From Chloroflexota bacterium (GTDB lineage Bacteria; Chloroflexota; Limnocylindria; P2-11E), in NCBI GenBank assembly GCA_005889295.1, contig VBEY01000041.1:1-41722 (forward strand): DNA of 41,722 nucleotides, in the 5' to 3' direction. Below, piece after piece: positions 7,834-15,308 of this stretch. Numbering within the stretch: position 1 is the first letter of the stretch; the number at the start of each line of letters is the position of its first letter. Under the pieces are notes generated by a model. It was not told the origin of the DNA and searched no databases. It was given only the letters and a program-made list of their open reading frames with translations. The translations under genes and the position numbers were made by a program.

Positions 7834-8703
7834 GGCGATTTTGGCATCCTCACCGGCATTCAAATGGCACTGCAACAGCTACAGATCGAGCCCGACAAAC
7901 TCGCCGTGTACAGCGGGATCGGCTGCAGCGGGAAGACGCCGCACTACATCAACGGGTACGGGTTCCACACGCTGCACGGCCGAGTGCTCACCGTCGCGAC
8001 GGGCGGTCGCCTCGTGAACACCGACCTCACCGTGCTCGCGCTCGGCGGCGACGGCGACGGCTACGGCATCGGCGCGGGCTACTTTGTCGGCGCGGGCCGC
8101 CGCAACGCCGACTTCGCGTACATCGTCCACAACAACAACGTCTACGGACTGACGAAGGGCCAAGCGTCACCGACCCTGTCGAAGGGGAAGAAGACGAAGT
8201 CGATGCCCGAGCAGGCGATCCAGGACGGCATAAACCCCGTCGCCATGGCAGTCGCCTCGGGCTACACGTTCATCGCGCGCGGCTACGCCCTCGAGCCGAA
8301 GTACCTCGCGTCGATCATCGTGAAAGCCATCCAACACAAAGGATCGGCGCTCGTCGACGTGCTACAGACGTGCCCCACTTACAACGACCTCTACACGAAA
8401 GAGTGGTACGACGGCGCGGATCTCCCCGAGAAGCGCTCGCGCCTCTACAAGCTCGAGGAGAAGGGCTACGACGGCAAGGTGCAGGACCCCACCGACGCGC
8501 AGGAGATCGTCGCGAAAAAGGCGGCGGCCGTCGCGCGGAGCTACGAGACGGACCCGATCCCGATCGGCATCTACTACCAGGTCGAGCTTCCGACATACGA
8601 GGACGCCGTCGCTCAGCGGATCCCGGCGCTGGCCGAGAAGCCGCTCGTCGACCAAGACGTCTTCCAACGCGATGTGACCCCATTGCTCGAGGCGATGCGC
8701 TAA
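7753..8703 (+). CDS. korB: 2-oxoacid:ferredoxin oxidoreductase, beta subunit (intact copy)
   Basis: This 316-residue thiamine-diphosphate and [4Fe-4S] subunit is the partner of KorA. Cys24 and Cys27 of DWCPGCGDFGIL, Cys58 of SGIGCSGKTPHY and Cys207 of QTCPTYND are the four expected cluster ligands. GGDGDGYGIGAG (98-109), continuing to HNNNVYGLTKGQ, is the thiamine-diphosphate/Mg2+ motif ending in the conserved Asn. Length is normal and nothing is missing. Its start and ribosome-binding site lie in the right copy of the direct repeat. In the sequence as given it is separated from korA by the broken copy, which would remove the usual overlap coupling between korA and korB. If the junction is an assembly chimera, the natural gene simply overlaps korA by 11 bases. 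Confidence 0.95.
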   Translation: MSINAPAKALTLKDYKSDLHNDWCPGCGDFGILTGIQMALQQLQIEPDKLAVYSGIGCSGKTPHYINGYGFHTLHGRVLTVATGGRLVNTDLTVLALGGDGDGYGIGAGYFVGAGRRNADFAYIVHNNNVYGLTKGQASPTLSKGKKTKSMPEQAIQDGINPVAMAVASGYTFIARGYALEPKYLASIIVKAIQHKGSALVDVLQTCPTYNDLYTKEWYDGADLPEKRSRLYKLEEKGYDGKVQDPTDAQEIVAKKAAAVARSYETDPIPIGIYYQVELPTYEDAVAQRIPALAEKPLVDQDVFQRDVTPLLEAMR

Positions 8704-8749
8704 CCGAACCCTGCAACCCGGTCGACCCGATCCGTGGTGTCACGCGGGC

Positions 8750-8755
8750 TAGATT
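8750..8755 (+). promoter_or_regulatory. Candidate leaderless -10 box for the small membrane protein
   Basis: TAGATT lies six bases before the ATG at 8762. That spacing places transcription start at or next to the start codon. No Shine-Dalgarno sequence precedes the ATG, consistent with leaderless translation. Confidence 0.4.
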
Positions 8756-8761
8756 GCGGAC

Positions 8762-9136
8762 ATGGAAGGTCCGACGACAGAGTCACCGAAGCTCTCCGAC
8801 GGGGCGCTGCCTCAGTCGCCGTCGTTCGAGCTCTGGATCGCGTTCGCCGTCAGCACCATCCCGCACGCGATCGGCCTCTTCGTCGGGGGCTACGGCCAGA
8901 TCATCACGAACGCTCCGCTCGCCGTCATCGTCACGATCGTCGACCTCGCGGCCGTCGTCATCGCCTCGCTGCAATTCCGCGAGGATTCGCGTGCGCGTCG
9001 TTCGTCGCACTGGGTCGTCTGGGCGACCATCGCCGTTGGCACCATCTGGCTCGTCTACGCGGTGTTCGTCGGCCTTGTGATCGTTCTTGGGCAGATCTTC
9101 TGCGTCAGTAAGTTGTGCCGCCCACCACTTTACTGA
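8762..9136 (+). CDS. Small membrane protein of unknown function (three predicted helices)
   Basis: This 124-residue protein was not recognised. After a polar N-terminus (to ~23) there are hydrophobic segments at about 25-45 (LWIAFAVSTIPHAIGLFVGG), 49-68 (AVIVTIVDLAAVVIASLQF) and 82-110 (WVVWATIAVGTIWLVYAVFV). A short tail containing two cysteines follows (FCVSKLCRPPLY). A basic loop (REDSRARRSSH) sits between helices 2 and 3, predicting that loop is cytoplasmic. Codon use matches the surroundings. It lies 58 bp after korB with its own candidate promoter, so it need not be functionally tied to korAB. Confidence 0.7.
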   Translation: MEGPTTESPKLSDGALPQSPSFELWIAFAVSTIPHAIGLFVGGYGQIITNAPLAVIVTIVDLAAVVIASLQFREDSRARRSSHWVVWATIAVGTIWLVYAVFVGLVIVLGQIFCVSKLCRPPLY

Positions 9137-9465
9137 GCGTGGAAGCGACGCAGAGCTCATGCGCGCCGTCTGATCGCGTGCGCTCGAAGAAAAAGAGGGG
9201 CCGATCGCCGAATACGACGCTCTCGAGGTAGCGCTCGGTGAAGGCCCCGCGCAGAGATCAGGCGCCGTTCTTCTCTATGCGGATCGGCGCTCCGAAGCCG
9301 CCCGTCGCTCGTCCGGCTAGCGGTGAGGGGACCGAGCAACTCCGGGGTGAGCCCTATTTGATCTAATCCCTGCAGCCGGCCGTATGGAGACGGCTCCTCA
9401 CTCGTTGAAAGGGGTGGCTCTGGGAGCACTCGCGAATTCATCAACACAGGTGGAAGGAGACGCGG
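9137..9465. other. Intergenic region, 329 bp, no gene supported
   Basis: Both strands were read. The only sizeable frame is on the minus strand; it is rich in Arg/Pro without recognisable motifs. Another minus frame around 9140-9260 gives a short protein-like stretch (VVFGDRPLFFFERTRSDG) but is bounded by stops, so it could be the remnant of a decayed gene. No tRNA, hairpin terminator or strong promoter stands out. The end of the region carries the ribosome-binding site AAGGAGA (9454-9460) of the next gene. Confidence 0.5.
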
Positions 9466-10287
9466 ATGAAGCTACGCACCCTCGTCGTCTCACTCGCGAT
9501 CCTCACGCTGACCGCGGGCGCGGCGTATGCCGCCGTGAGGTTCTCTGTCCGGGCGAGCGAGTTCGACCCGGCGCACACGTTCCTCGTTCAGGCGCAATGG
9601 CTGGACGGCATCGGGTGTCCGACAAACGCGAACGTGTCGGCTGACGGCACCACGACGACATCCCACTACACCGACCTGGCGTGTGCAACGGGCGACTCGA
9701 GCGACAGCCACAACCAGGGTCTCCTCCTGGCGAAGACGGGGCCGACGGCGAACTTCGCCTCCGCCGGCGCGGACATCACTGGCGTTAAGGGGATCACGCT
9801 GACCGAGCTCGGCTACGACATTCGTAAGCCTGGCGCTCTCACGCGGGCCGACGACAGAGGCTCGCACTGCGGAGCCGGAGCGCCCCGGTTCAATGTCACC
9901 GCGTCAGACGGCGTGACCTACGACTTCATCGGCTGCAACTCGGGAGCGACTCCCGCCACGAGCGAAGTCGATGGCGCGGGCTGGATCCGACTCCGGTGGG
10001 GCAACGGGACCATCCTCGCCTTCGCGGCCAACGGCCCCAACGCGGGAAAGATCGTCAACATCTCTGGCATTCAGGTGAGCAGCATCCAGATCGTGTTCGA
10101 CGAGGGTCAGGACATAGGCCCGGACAACTTCGGCCTCGCGGTCCTCGACAACGTCGACGTGAACGGCACGCTCGTCGGGAGCGGCGAGAACGCCGGCAAC
10201 AATGGCAACAAGAACAAGAAGGACAAGAACCACGACAACGGCGACAACGGTAACCACGACGACAAAGATCAGGGCGAGAACGATTAG
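9466..10287 (+). CDS. Secreted protein of unknown function with Asn/Lys/Asp-rich tail
   Basis: This 273-residue protein starts at an ATG five bases after a good Shine-Dalgarno (AAGGAGA). The N-terminus is a classical signal peptide: MKLRT, a hydrophobic run, and AAYA at about 19-22 as cleavage site. The mature part (23-240) looks like an extracellular beta-rich domain with four cysteines that could form disulfides (GCPTN, DLACATG, SHCGAG, FIGCNSG). The last ~35 residues are low-complexity Asn/Lys/Asp/Gly, which may be flexible, metal-binding or surface-attached. I recognise no family. It has no operon partner; a perfect hairpin follows directly. Confidence 0.8.
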   Translation: MKLRTLVVSLAILTLTAGAAYAAVRFSVRASEFDPAHTFLVQAQWLDGIGCPTNANVSADGTTTTSHYTDLACATGDSSDSHNQGLLLAKTGPTANFASAGADITGVKGITLTELGYDIRKPGALTRADDRGSHCGAGAPRFNVTASDGVTYDFIGCNSGATPATSEVDGAGWIRLRWGNGTILAFAANGPNAGKIVNISGIQVSSIQIVFDEGQDIGPDNFGLAVLDNVDVNGTLVGSGENAGNNGNKNKKDKNHDNGDNGNHDDKDQGEND

Positions 10288-10297
10288 GTAGACGAAT

Positions 10298-10323
10298 GAG
10301 GAGCGGCCATTAGGCCGCTCCTC
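10298..10323. terminator. Bidirectional hairpin terminator between convergent genes
   Basis: A perfect 11-bp stem (GAGGAGCGGCC, paired with 10313-10323) closes an ATTA loop. It sits between the stop of the secreted protein (10287) and the stop of the minus-strand gene (10325). No long U-tract follows on either strand, which is common in GC-rich genomes. Its symmetry and convergent context suit termination in both directions. Confidence 0.75.
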
Positions 10324-10324
10324 C

Positions 10325-10729
10325 TCACTTCTTTCGCTTGCGCGAGGTCGCGGCCTTCTTCTTAGCCGATGCTTTCTTCTTGGCCTCGGGCGAGATCAAG
10401 AAGGCCGCCTCCGGCCTGTCGCTCACGAGCGGCCTGAGCTCGGCGATCAGCTTCGGGGTGACCTTCTTCACCATCGTCCAGAGCGCGTCCGGTGTCTCGC
10501 CGGCTTCGGCCTCGAGCGTGTCCCAGGGCACGTCGAGCTTCTTTTTCTGGGCCGCGCTCAGCTCGCGCGCGGCTTTCCGCGTCGCCTCAAGACGGGCGCG
10601 CAGCATCTTCACATCGCTGGGATCGTCAAGGACCTGTTTCTTGGGATAGCGCCCGAGCGCGTAGACCCACTGCGCGTTCTCGAGGATCGCGAGCGTGGCT
10701 GCGCGATCGCGAGCGGTGAGCTCCGCCAC
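10325..10729 (-). CDS. Small helical protein, HepT/DUF86-like in part, with lysine-rich tail
   Basis: This 134-residue protein has a GTG start. Residues ~5-105 look all-helical. The order RARLEATRKAARELSAAQKKK, then VPWDTLEAEAG, then LWTMVKKVTPKLIAELRPLV recalls the HepT (DUF86) fold, in which a PW motif precedes the RNase motif and a final helix. The HepT catalytic RxxxxxH is absent here, and no nucleotidyltransferase antitoxin gene is adjacent, so a toxin role is not supported. The last ~20 residues (KKKASAKKKAATSRKRKK) are almost all Lys/Ala/Arg, like the tails of bacterial histone-like proteins, suggesting nucleic-acid binding. Function unknown. Confidence 0.75.
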   Translation of the reverse strand: MAELTARDRAATLAILENAQWVYALGRYPKKQVLDDPSDVKMLRARLEATRKAARELSAAQKKKLDVPWDTLEAEAGETPDALWTMVKKVTPKLIAELRPLVSDRPEAAFLISPEAKKKASAKKKAATSRKRKK

Positions 10730-10756
10730 TAGATACCCTGTCCCACGCGCGAAAGG

Positions 10757-12781
10757 TTACTGGTTTGGTCGAGTCCATCGACGGATCTGCCTGTGAACCG
10801 TCGGGGCGCCGACCAGCGGAGCGTCGATCCGCCAATCCGCCGGGTGGAGGATGAACGCGTCCGTCTGCTTCCCGCCGAGCCCGCCGTGCGAGCCCACCTG
10901 GGCCTCGAACGCGGCCACCTCGCCCGACGGAGGATCGAAGCGGCTCACGATGACCAGGTCGCCGCAATTGGTCATGTCATCGACGCGGCGGAGACCCTTC
11001 GTGGCACTGGGCCCGAAGGGCTCCAGGGGATCGGCGCCATCGACGCGGTCGTCGGCGAGCTCTCGTGTGCCGCCACCGCCGAGGACCAGGGCGCCGCGCC
11101 CCTCCGAACGCGCCATGACGAGCCCGATACCCGGGTGGCGGACAAGTCCTTCAACGAGATCGGGGTAAGCCGCGGCGATCTTCTCCATCGTGACCCGGCC
11201 GGGTAGGCCCGGAAAGGTCACGTGCGCGAGATTGCCCGAAGCGGCGACGACGATGTCGGGCGGCTCGTCGGACTCCCCCGCGCCGCCGGCCCTTCGTCGA
11301 AACGATGCGCCGGTCAACCGTGTGCCGAGGCCGTTGATGCGCGAGGCTTCCGACATGAGTGGGGTCAGCCGGCCCCAGTTCTCGACATGCGCGGTGGCGC
11401 CCCTCACCGAGACGTGTGGGCCCGCGAGATCTTGAACGAGCTGCTCGACCGTCTTCTGATAGCGCTGTTCGAACATGGCGCCGGGACTCTGGCCATGATC
11501 CGAGAGGACAACGAAACGGTACGACCGCGGTGCGTCGGCAGCCGCTTTCTCGATGAGACCGATGATGCGATCCAGCCCCGCTATCGAATCGCGCGCCTCC
11601 ACCCGGGCCGGGCCGGTGTGGTGGGCGATCTCGTCGTAGTCGACGAAATCGACGTAGATCGCGCGCGTTCGGCGGTACATCTCTTCGATCACCAGTGCGG
11701 TGCTCAGGTGACGTAACAGGACATTCGTGGCCGCGCGCGCGAGCGGATACGGAAAGCCTCGTGCGCCTCGCGGCTCGACCCCCGACAGGCGTTCGGCACG
11801 CGCCTGGATCAGCTCCTTGACGATCTCGCCGATCGACAAAAGGATCCAGCGCACGTAGCTATACGGGCTGACGAAGAACCAGTCGAGCACGTGGCTGCGG
11901 CGGACCTCCCGGGCCGGATCGTCGATCGTCGCCGCCGTCAGGAAGCTCCGCGGCGCGTCGCCGGACAGCAGGTTCCCAATCGAGGCACCGTCGGTCGCGA
12001 GGAGGCCATCTCCATTCGAGACTCGCCGCATGATCTCGCGAGCGTCGTTCGGGTGGTTGGACACCATCAGACGCTGGCTTTGCTTCTCCCACCAGCGAAA
12101 GCCGGGGATCCCGTCGTTGTTGCCGTGAAGAATTCCCGCCTGGCTCGCCGAGGTCTGCGTCGGGAGGAGGGGCTCCCAGCGATCGAGCTTCATGTCGCCC
12201 GACCGTAGCCACCGCGCGAGTGTCGGAGCGCGCCCCGCGCCGATCTGGTCCTCGAGGATCGAGTGCGCGAGCCCGTCGAGCTGGATGAAGATCACGCCCG
12301 GCTCGTCATCACGGTCGCTCTTCCGTTGCCGAGCAGCGAGCTGGCGCACGAGTGTCCCGAAGAACGAATTGTCGTCGCCGGTCGCGAGTACGGCGGTCAC
12401 GAGTGCGTTCACGATCGAAAAGACCATCGACCCGAGGAGCGCGTCCACCGGCGTATCGATCGTGATCGCACCGGCACGCGAGAGGAGCCAAAACGCGAGG
12501 CCCTGAAGAAGGATCGTGACGCCCGTCGCAACGAGGACGGAGATCTCCGAGAGGTAGGCGATGAGGACGGGCCGGAGGAGTGCTCTCATCGCGGCGAGAA
12601 TGACCGCCGCGACGAAGGCAGTTGCGAAGTCGCGCAACCCGACGCCGGGGACCAGCCACGCGGTGGCGACGAGGGCGAGGGCGGCCACGCCAACTGTGGC
12701 GACGCCCCGGCGGACCAGCGCGCCCGGGCCTCCGGCCCAGCGGAGCGCCAGATGGAGCTGGGTCGTGTAGAAGTCGATCAC
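10757..12781 (-). CDS. Phage-holin-like membrane domain fused to alkaline phosphatase/phosphodiesterase domain
   Basis: This 674-residue fusion starts with about four hydrophobic segments (residues 1-145, e.g. GVATVGVAALALVATAWLVPGV and ILVATGVTILLQGLAFWLLS), resembling the holin-4 / DUF360-like family. A type I phosphodiesterase / nucleotide pyrophosphatase domain follows. Its metal-site motifs are IFIQLDG (~165), PTQTSASQAGILHGN (nucleophile Thr, ~208), VDFVDYDEIAHHTGP (~380), VLSDHG (~416) and GSHGG (~632). The order matches the alkaline phosphatase superfamily, so the enzyme should bind two metals and act on phosphodiester or phosphate groups, possibly of lipids or cell-wall polymers, at the membrane. 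The start is GTG at 12781, divergent from the neighbouring hydrolase with a 23-bp gap. Confidence 0.85.
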   Translation of the reverse strand: MIDFYTTQLHLALRWAGGPGALVRRGVATVGVAALALVATAWLVPGVGLRDFATAFVAAVILAAMRALLRPVLIAYLSEISVLVATGVTILLQGLAFWLLSRAGAITIDTPVDALLGSMVFSIVNALVTAVLATGDDNSFFGTLVRQLAARQRKSDRDDEPGVIFIQLDGLAHSILEDQIGAGRAPTLARWLRSGDMKLDRWEPLLPTQTSASQAGILHGNNDGIPGFRWWEKQSQRLMVSNHPNDAREIMRRVSNGDGLLATDGASIGNLLSGDAPRSFLTAATIDDPAREVRRSHVLDWFFVSPYSYVRWILLSIGEIVKELIQARAERLSGVEPRGARGFPYPLARAATNVLLRHLSTALVIEEMYRRTRAIYVDFVDYDEIAHHTGPARVEARDSIAGLDRIIGLIEKAAADAPRSYRFVVLSDHGQSPGAMFEQRYQKTVEQLVQDLAGPHVSVRGATAHVENWGRLTPLMSEASRINGLGTRLTGASFRRRAGGAGESDEPPDIVVAASGNLAHVTFPGLPGRVTMEKIAAAYPDLVEGLVRHPGIGLVMARSEGRGALVLGGGGTRELADDRVDGADPLEPFGPSATKGLRRVDDMTNCGDLVIVSRFDPPSGEVAAFEAQVGSHGGLGGKQTDAFILHPADWRIDAPLVGAPTVHRQIRRWTRPNQ

Positions 12782-12792
12782 GATCGCCGCAT

Positions 12793-12798
12793 TAGGCT
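12793..12798 (+). promoter_or_regulatory. Candidate leaderless -10 box for the metal-dependent hydrolase
   Basis: TAGGCT lies six bases before the GTG at 12805 with no Shine-Dalgarno in between. The same stretch read on the other strand gives CCTAAT about nine bases before the divergent start at 12781, a weaker match. Confidence 0.35.
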
Positions 12799-12804
12799 CG
12801 GCCG

Positions 12805-13560
12805 GTGAGCTCTCGGCTCGGGTACCTCGGACACTCGACCGTCCTGCTCGAGATGAACGGTGTGCGGGTTCTCACCGATCCCCTGCTCGTCGACCGATTG
12901 GGGCCGCTCCATCGACATTCGGACGCCGTCGCCCATCTCCTCGACGATGTGAAGGTCGACGTCGTCCTCATTTCGCACGCGCACCACGACCACCTGCATG
13001 TGCCGTCGCTGCGGCGTGTCCGCGGGCAGCCACGCATCGTTGTTCCGAAAGGGCTCGGGAAGCTCCTGCGACGGGTCGCGGATGACGTCGTGGAGATCGC
13101 GGCAGGCGACGAGATTCAGTTCGGTCCGGTCACATTCCAAGCCCTCCGCGCCGAGCACGACGGGCGACGCGGGCTGTTCGGCCCGCGCGCGGACGCTCTC
13201 GGGTACCGCATTGACGGAGCGTCGCGGTTGTATTTCGCCGGCGACACGGACCTCTTCGCCGAGATGTCGCTTCTCGCCGGCGGCGTGGACGTCGCGCTTC
13301 TTCCGGTTTGGGGTTGGGGCCCGCGGCTCGGCAGCGGCCACCTCGACCCGCACCGGGCCGCGGAGGCGGTCCTCCGCATCCGTCCCCGGCTCGCGATCCC
13401 GATCCATTGGGGCACGTTCTATCCCTTTGGGGCCGCCCGGTTCTGGCCCCACCCCCTTGGCAACCCGCCGCGAGACTTCGCACGCGAAGTCGCGCGCCTT
13501 GCGCCGGAGACCGAAGTGCGCGTCATCCTGCCCGGGGACGCGACCGACCTGCCCTCCTAG
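12805..13560 (+). CDS. Metallo-beta-lactamase-fold hydrolase (UlaG / YtnP-like group)
   Basis: This 251-residue protein begins RLGYLGHSTVLLEMNGVRVLTDPLL, the GHS-and-DP opening of the UlaG-like MBL-fold group (L-ascorbate-6-phosphate lactonase relatives, NAPE-PLD-like). The zinc motif is ISHAHHDHLHVPSL (HxHxDH, about residues 53-58). Later ligands are supplied by YFAGDTDLF (the Asp that bridges the metals) and PIHWGTF. The GTG at 12805 leaves the conserved first strand intact. Substrate is unknown; phosphodiesters, lactones and acylethanolamine lipids are all handled by relatives. It converges on the efflux-pump gene with 8 bp between stops. Confidence 0.88.
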   Translation: MSSRLGYLGHSTVLLEMNGVRVLTDPLLVDRLGPLHRHSDAVAHLLDDVKVDVVLISHAHHDHLHVPSLRRVRGQPRIVVPKGLGKLLRRVADDVVEIAAGDEIQFGPVTFQALRAEHDGRRGLFGPRADALGYRIDGASRLYFAGDTDLFAEMSLLAGGVDVALLPVWGWGPRLGSGHLDPHRAAEAVLRIRPRLAIPIHWGTFYPFGAARFWPHPLGNPPRDFAREVARLAPETEVRVILPGDATDLPS

Positions 13561-13568
13561 ACGGACGA

Positions 13569-15185
13569 CTACGCGGCTAGTTCGTCCTCAGCCGCAAAGG
13601 CCCGCGCCGGCGATTCGCGCAGGAATGCCACCACGATGACCGCCACGAGGGCCGCCGCGATACCGAACGTGAAGGTGCTCGCGGTCGCGATCGAGAAGGC
13701 GCGGTGGATCGCGTCAACGATGGCCGGTACGAACGGCTCGAGCTGCGCTCGCGCGGCGAGCGGAGCCGCGGCGAGGATGGCCTGTCCGAGGTCACCGACA
13801 CCCGTAAGCTGACTGATCGTGCCGCTCGCGGAGCCCCCGAAGGCGGAGGCGACCTGGGGCGGCACCGACGACGAGAGCTCACGAGGCAGCTCCTCGACCA
13901 GGCGCGAGCCGAAGACCGTGCCGGCGATCGCGAGGCCGACGCTCCCCCCGAGCTGCTGGAACAGCGTGAGGCTGCTCGTCGCCGTCCCGATCTGCTGCGG
14001 CGCGACCGCGCCCTGCACCACGAGGGTGAAGATCGAGAACATCGGGCCGACCCCGAGCCCAGTGATGAACATCCAGGTCCAGAGCACCGGCAGCGGCGTG
14101 TCCGCGCGGAGGTTCGAGAGCAGGAACAGACCGATGCCGAGGGTGACCGCGGCACCGAGCGCTAGGAACTTGTACCGGCCGGTGCGCGCCACGATCTGGC
14201 CCGAGGCCATGGCGCTGATGATCAGCCCGCCCAGGAGGGCGAGGATCTGATAACCGGACTGGGTCGCGCTCGCGCCGCCCACGACCTGGAACCAACGCGG
14301 AAGGAAGACGATCGGGGCGAAGAACGCCATCGACGCGACGAACATGGCGATGACCGAGATCGTGAAGGACCGGTTGCGGAAGAGCCCGAGGGGGACGATT
14401 GGTTCGGATGCGCGCGACTCGACCCAGACGAAGACCGCCGCGATTGCGAGGCCGAGAGCGATAAGGCCGCCGACGGCGGGATCGCTCCAGTTCCCACTCT
14501 GCTTGTTGGTCAGCCCGATGAGGATTGGCACGAGTGCCCCGACAAGCACCGACGCGCCGAGGTAGTCGATCTTCGGCCTGGCCTCGCTCGGCCGGAATGT
14601 CGGCAGCGCGCGCCAGATCACCGCGAAGACGACCGCGCCGAGCGGGAGATTGACGAAGAACACCCAGTGCCAGCCGACCGTGTCGGTGATGACGCCACCG
14701 ATCGCGGGTCCGATCACCGAGCTCAGGCCGAATACCGCGCCCACGAGGCCCTGGTACTTCCCACGCTCGCTGGCGTCGAACATGTCTCCGATGACCGCCA
14801 GAGCCACGGGGAAGAGCGCCCCGGCGCCGAGACCCTGTACAGCGCGGAAAGCGACGAATTGCCACATAGCTTGCGAGAGACCGGATAGCAGCGAGCCGAT
14901 AAGGAACACCGCGACCGCGAACAACAGGACCGGCCGGCGACCGAATAGATCGGAAAGCTTTCCGTAAATCGGGCCGCTGATCGTGGCCGTCAAGAGATAC
15001 GCGGTGAATGCCCACGTGTAAATGTCGTTCCCGTTGAGGTCGGTGACGATCCGCGGTAGCGCGGTCCCGACAACGGTCTGATCAAGAGCCGCGAGGAACA
15101 AGCCGAGCAGCACCGCGGCAACGATCTGGGTGCGGGTGCGGGGGTCCACCTGGGCGGGCAACGCGGTGGCTACGGCCTGTGTCAT
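13569..15185 (-). CDS. MFS drug efflux transporter, DHA2 (EmrB/QacA) family, 14 helices
   Basis: This 538-residue protein has the 14-segment layout of DHA2 proton/drug antiporters. ALDQTVVGTALPRIVTDL in helix 1 carries the family Asp. GKLSDLFGRRPVLLF is the motif-A loop between helices 2 and 3, and LSSVIGPAIGGVI corresponds to the antiporter motif C region in helix 5. It would expel hydrophobic or cationic compounds across the cytoplasmic membrane. The ATG follows AGGAGA by nine bases, one of the few strong ribosome-binding sites in the window. It is monocistronic, with a palindromic candidate operator overlapping its promoter. No regulator gene is adjacent. Confidence 0.93.
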   Translation of the reverse strand: MTQAVATALPAQVDPRTRTQIVAAVLLGLFLAALDQTVVGTALPRIVTDLNGNDIYTWAFTAYLLTATISGPIYGKLSDLFGRRPVLLFAVAVFLIGSLLSGLSQAMWQFVAFRAVQGLGAGALFPVALAVIGDMFDASERGKYQGLVGAVFGLSSVIGPAIGGVITDTVGWHWVFFVNLPLGAVVFAVIWRALPTFRPSEARPKIDYLGASVLVGALVPILIGLTNKQSGNWSDPAVGGLIALGLAIAAVFVWVESRASEPIVPLGLFRNRSFTISVIAMFVASMAFFAPIVFLPRWFQVVGGASATQSGYQILALLGGLIISAMASGQIVARTGRYKFLALGAAVTLGIGLFLLSNLRADTPLPVLWTWMFITGLGVGPMFSIFTLVVQGAVAPQQIGTATSSLTLFQQLGGSVGLAIAGTVFGSRLVEELPRELSSSVPPQVASAFGGSASGTISQLTGVGDLGQAILAAAPLAARAQLEPFVPAIVDAIHRAFSIATASTFTFGIAAALVAVIVVAFLRESPARAFAAEDELAA

Positions 15186-15245
15186 ACGGGTCGTTCTCCT
15201 GTAAATGGGATCGGCTCATTCAACAACCAACCGGCCCCGGAAATT

Positions 15246-15276
15246 CATTACAAGGGATGCAATGTGAGATTGGTAA
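15246..15276 (-). promoter_or_regulatory. Candidate promoter with palindromic operator for the efflux pump
   Basis: On the minus strand there is TTACCA (15276-15271), an 18-bp spacer, then TGTAAT (15252-15247), resembling -35 and -10 boxes. An imperfect palindrome CATTACA-N5-TGCAATG covers 15246-15264, overlapping the -10 and the spacer. That is where a TetR- or MarR-type repressor would act. It sits about 60-80 bases before the pump ATG. This is seen by eye only. Confidence 0.4.
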
Positions 15277-15308
15277 CGAAAATCGGAGCCCACTGGGCCC
15301 CAGAGGCG

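Larger units (their letters stand above)
6749..8017 (+). pseudogene. korB: Broken korB copy: N-terminal 26 codons fused to a C-terminally truncated intein
   Basis: The frame opens exactly like the intact korB (26 residues ending in CPG). At residue 27 it becomes an intein: splicing block A begins CLAPDTRIMT, block B is TPDHPVY (Thr88, His91), and both LAGLIDADG helices are present. After about residue 331 the frame runs into the second korB copy one reading frame off. It then encodes an Arg/Ser-rich stretch with no family resemblance until the stop at 8017. The C-extein and the intein C-terminal blocks (His-Asn before Cys+1) are missing, so this product cannot splice to KorB. It overlaps the intact korB by 265 bases in a different frame. 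Either it is a real disabled allele, or it is the intein-plus allele of another strain joined by assembly. Confidence 0.85.

Noticed and set aside
7739-8017. C-terminal part of the intein-bearing frame
   Set aside because: After the junction this frame is a shifted reading of korB, giving Arg/Ser/Thr-rich sequence with no splicing blocks; it is not an intein C-terminus.
9157-9447. 96-codon minus-strand frame in the intergenic region
   Set aside because: No motif, no ribosome-binding site, composition like other shadow frames.
10325-10729. Possible HepT/MntA toxin-antitoxin system
   Set aside because: The RNase motif is missing and no nucleotidyltransferase gene flanks it.
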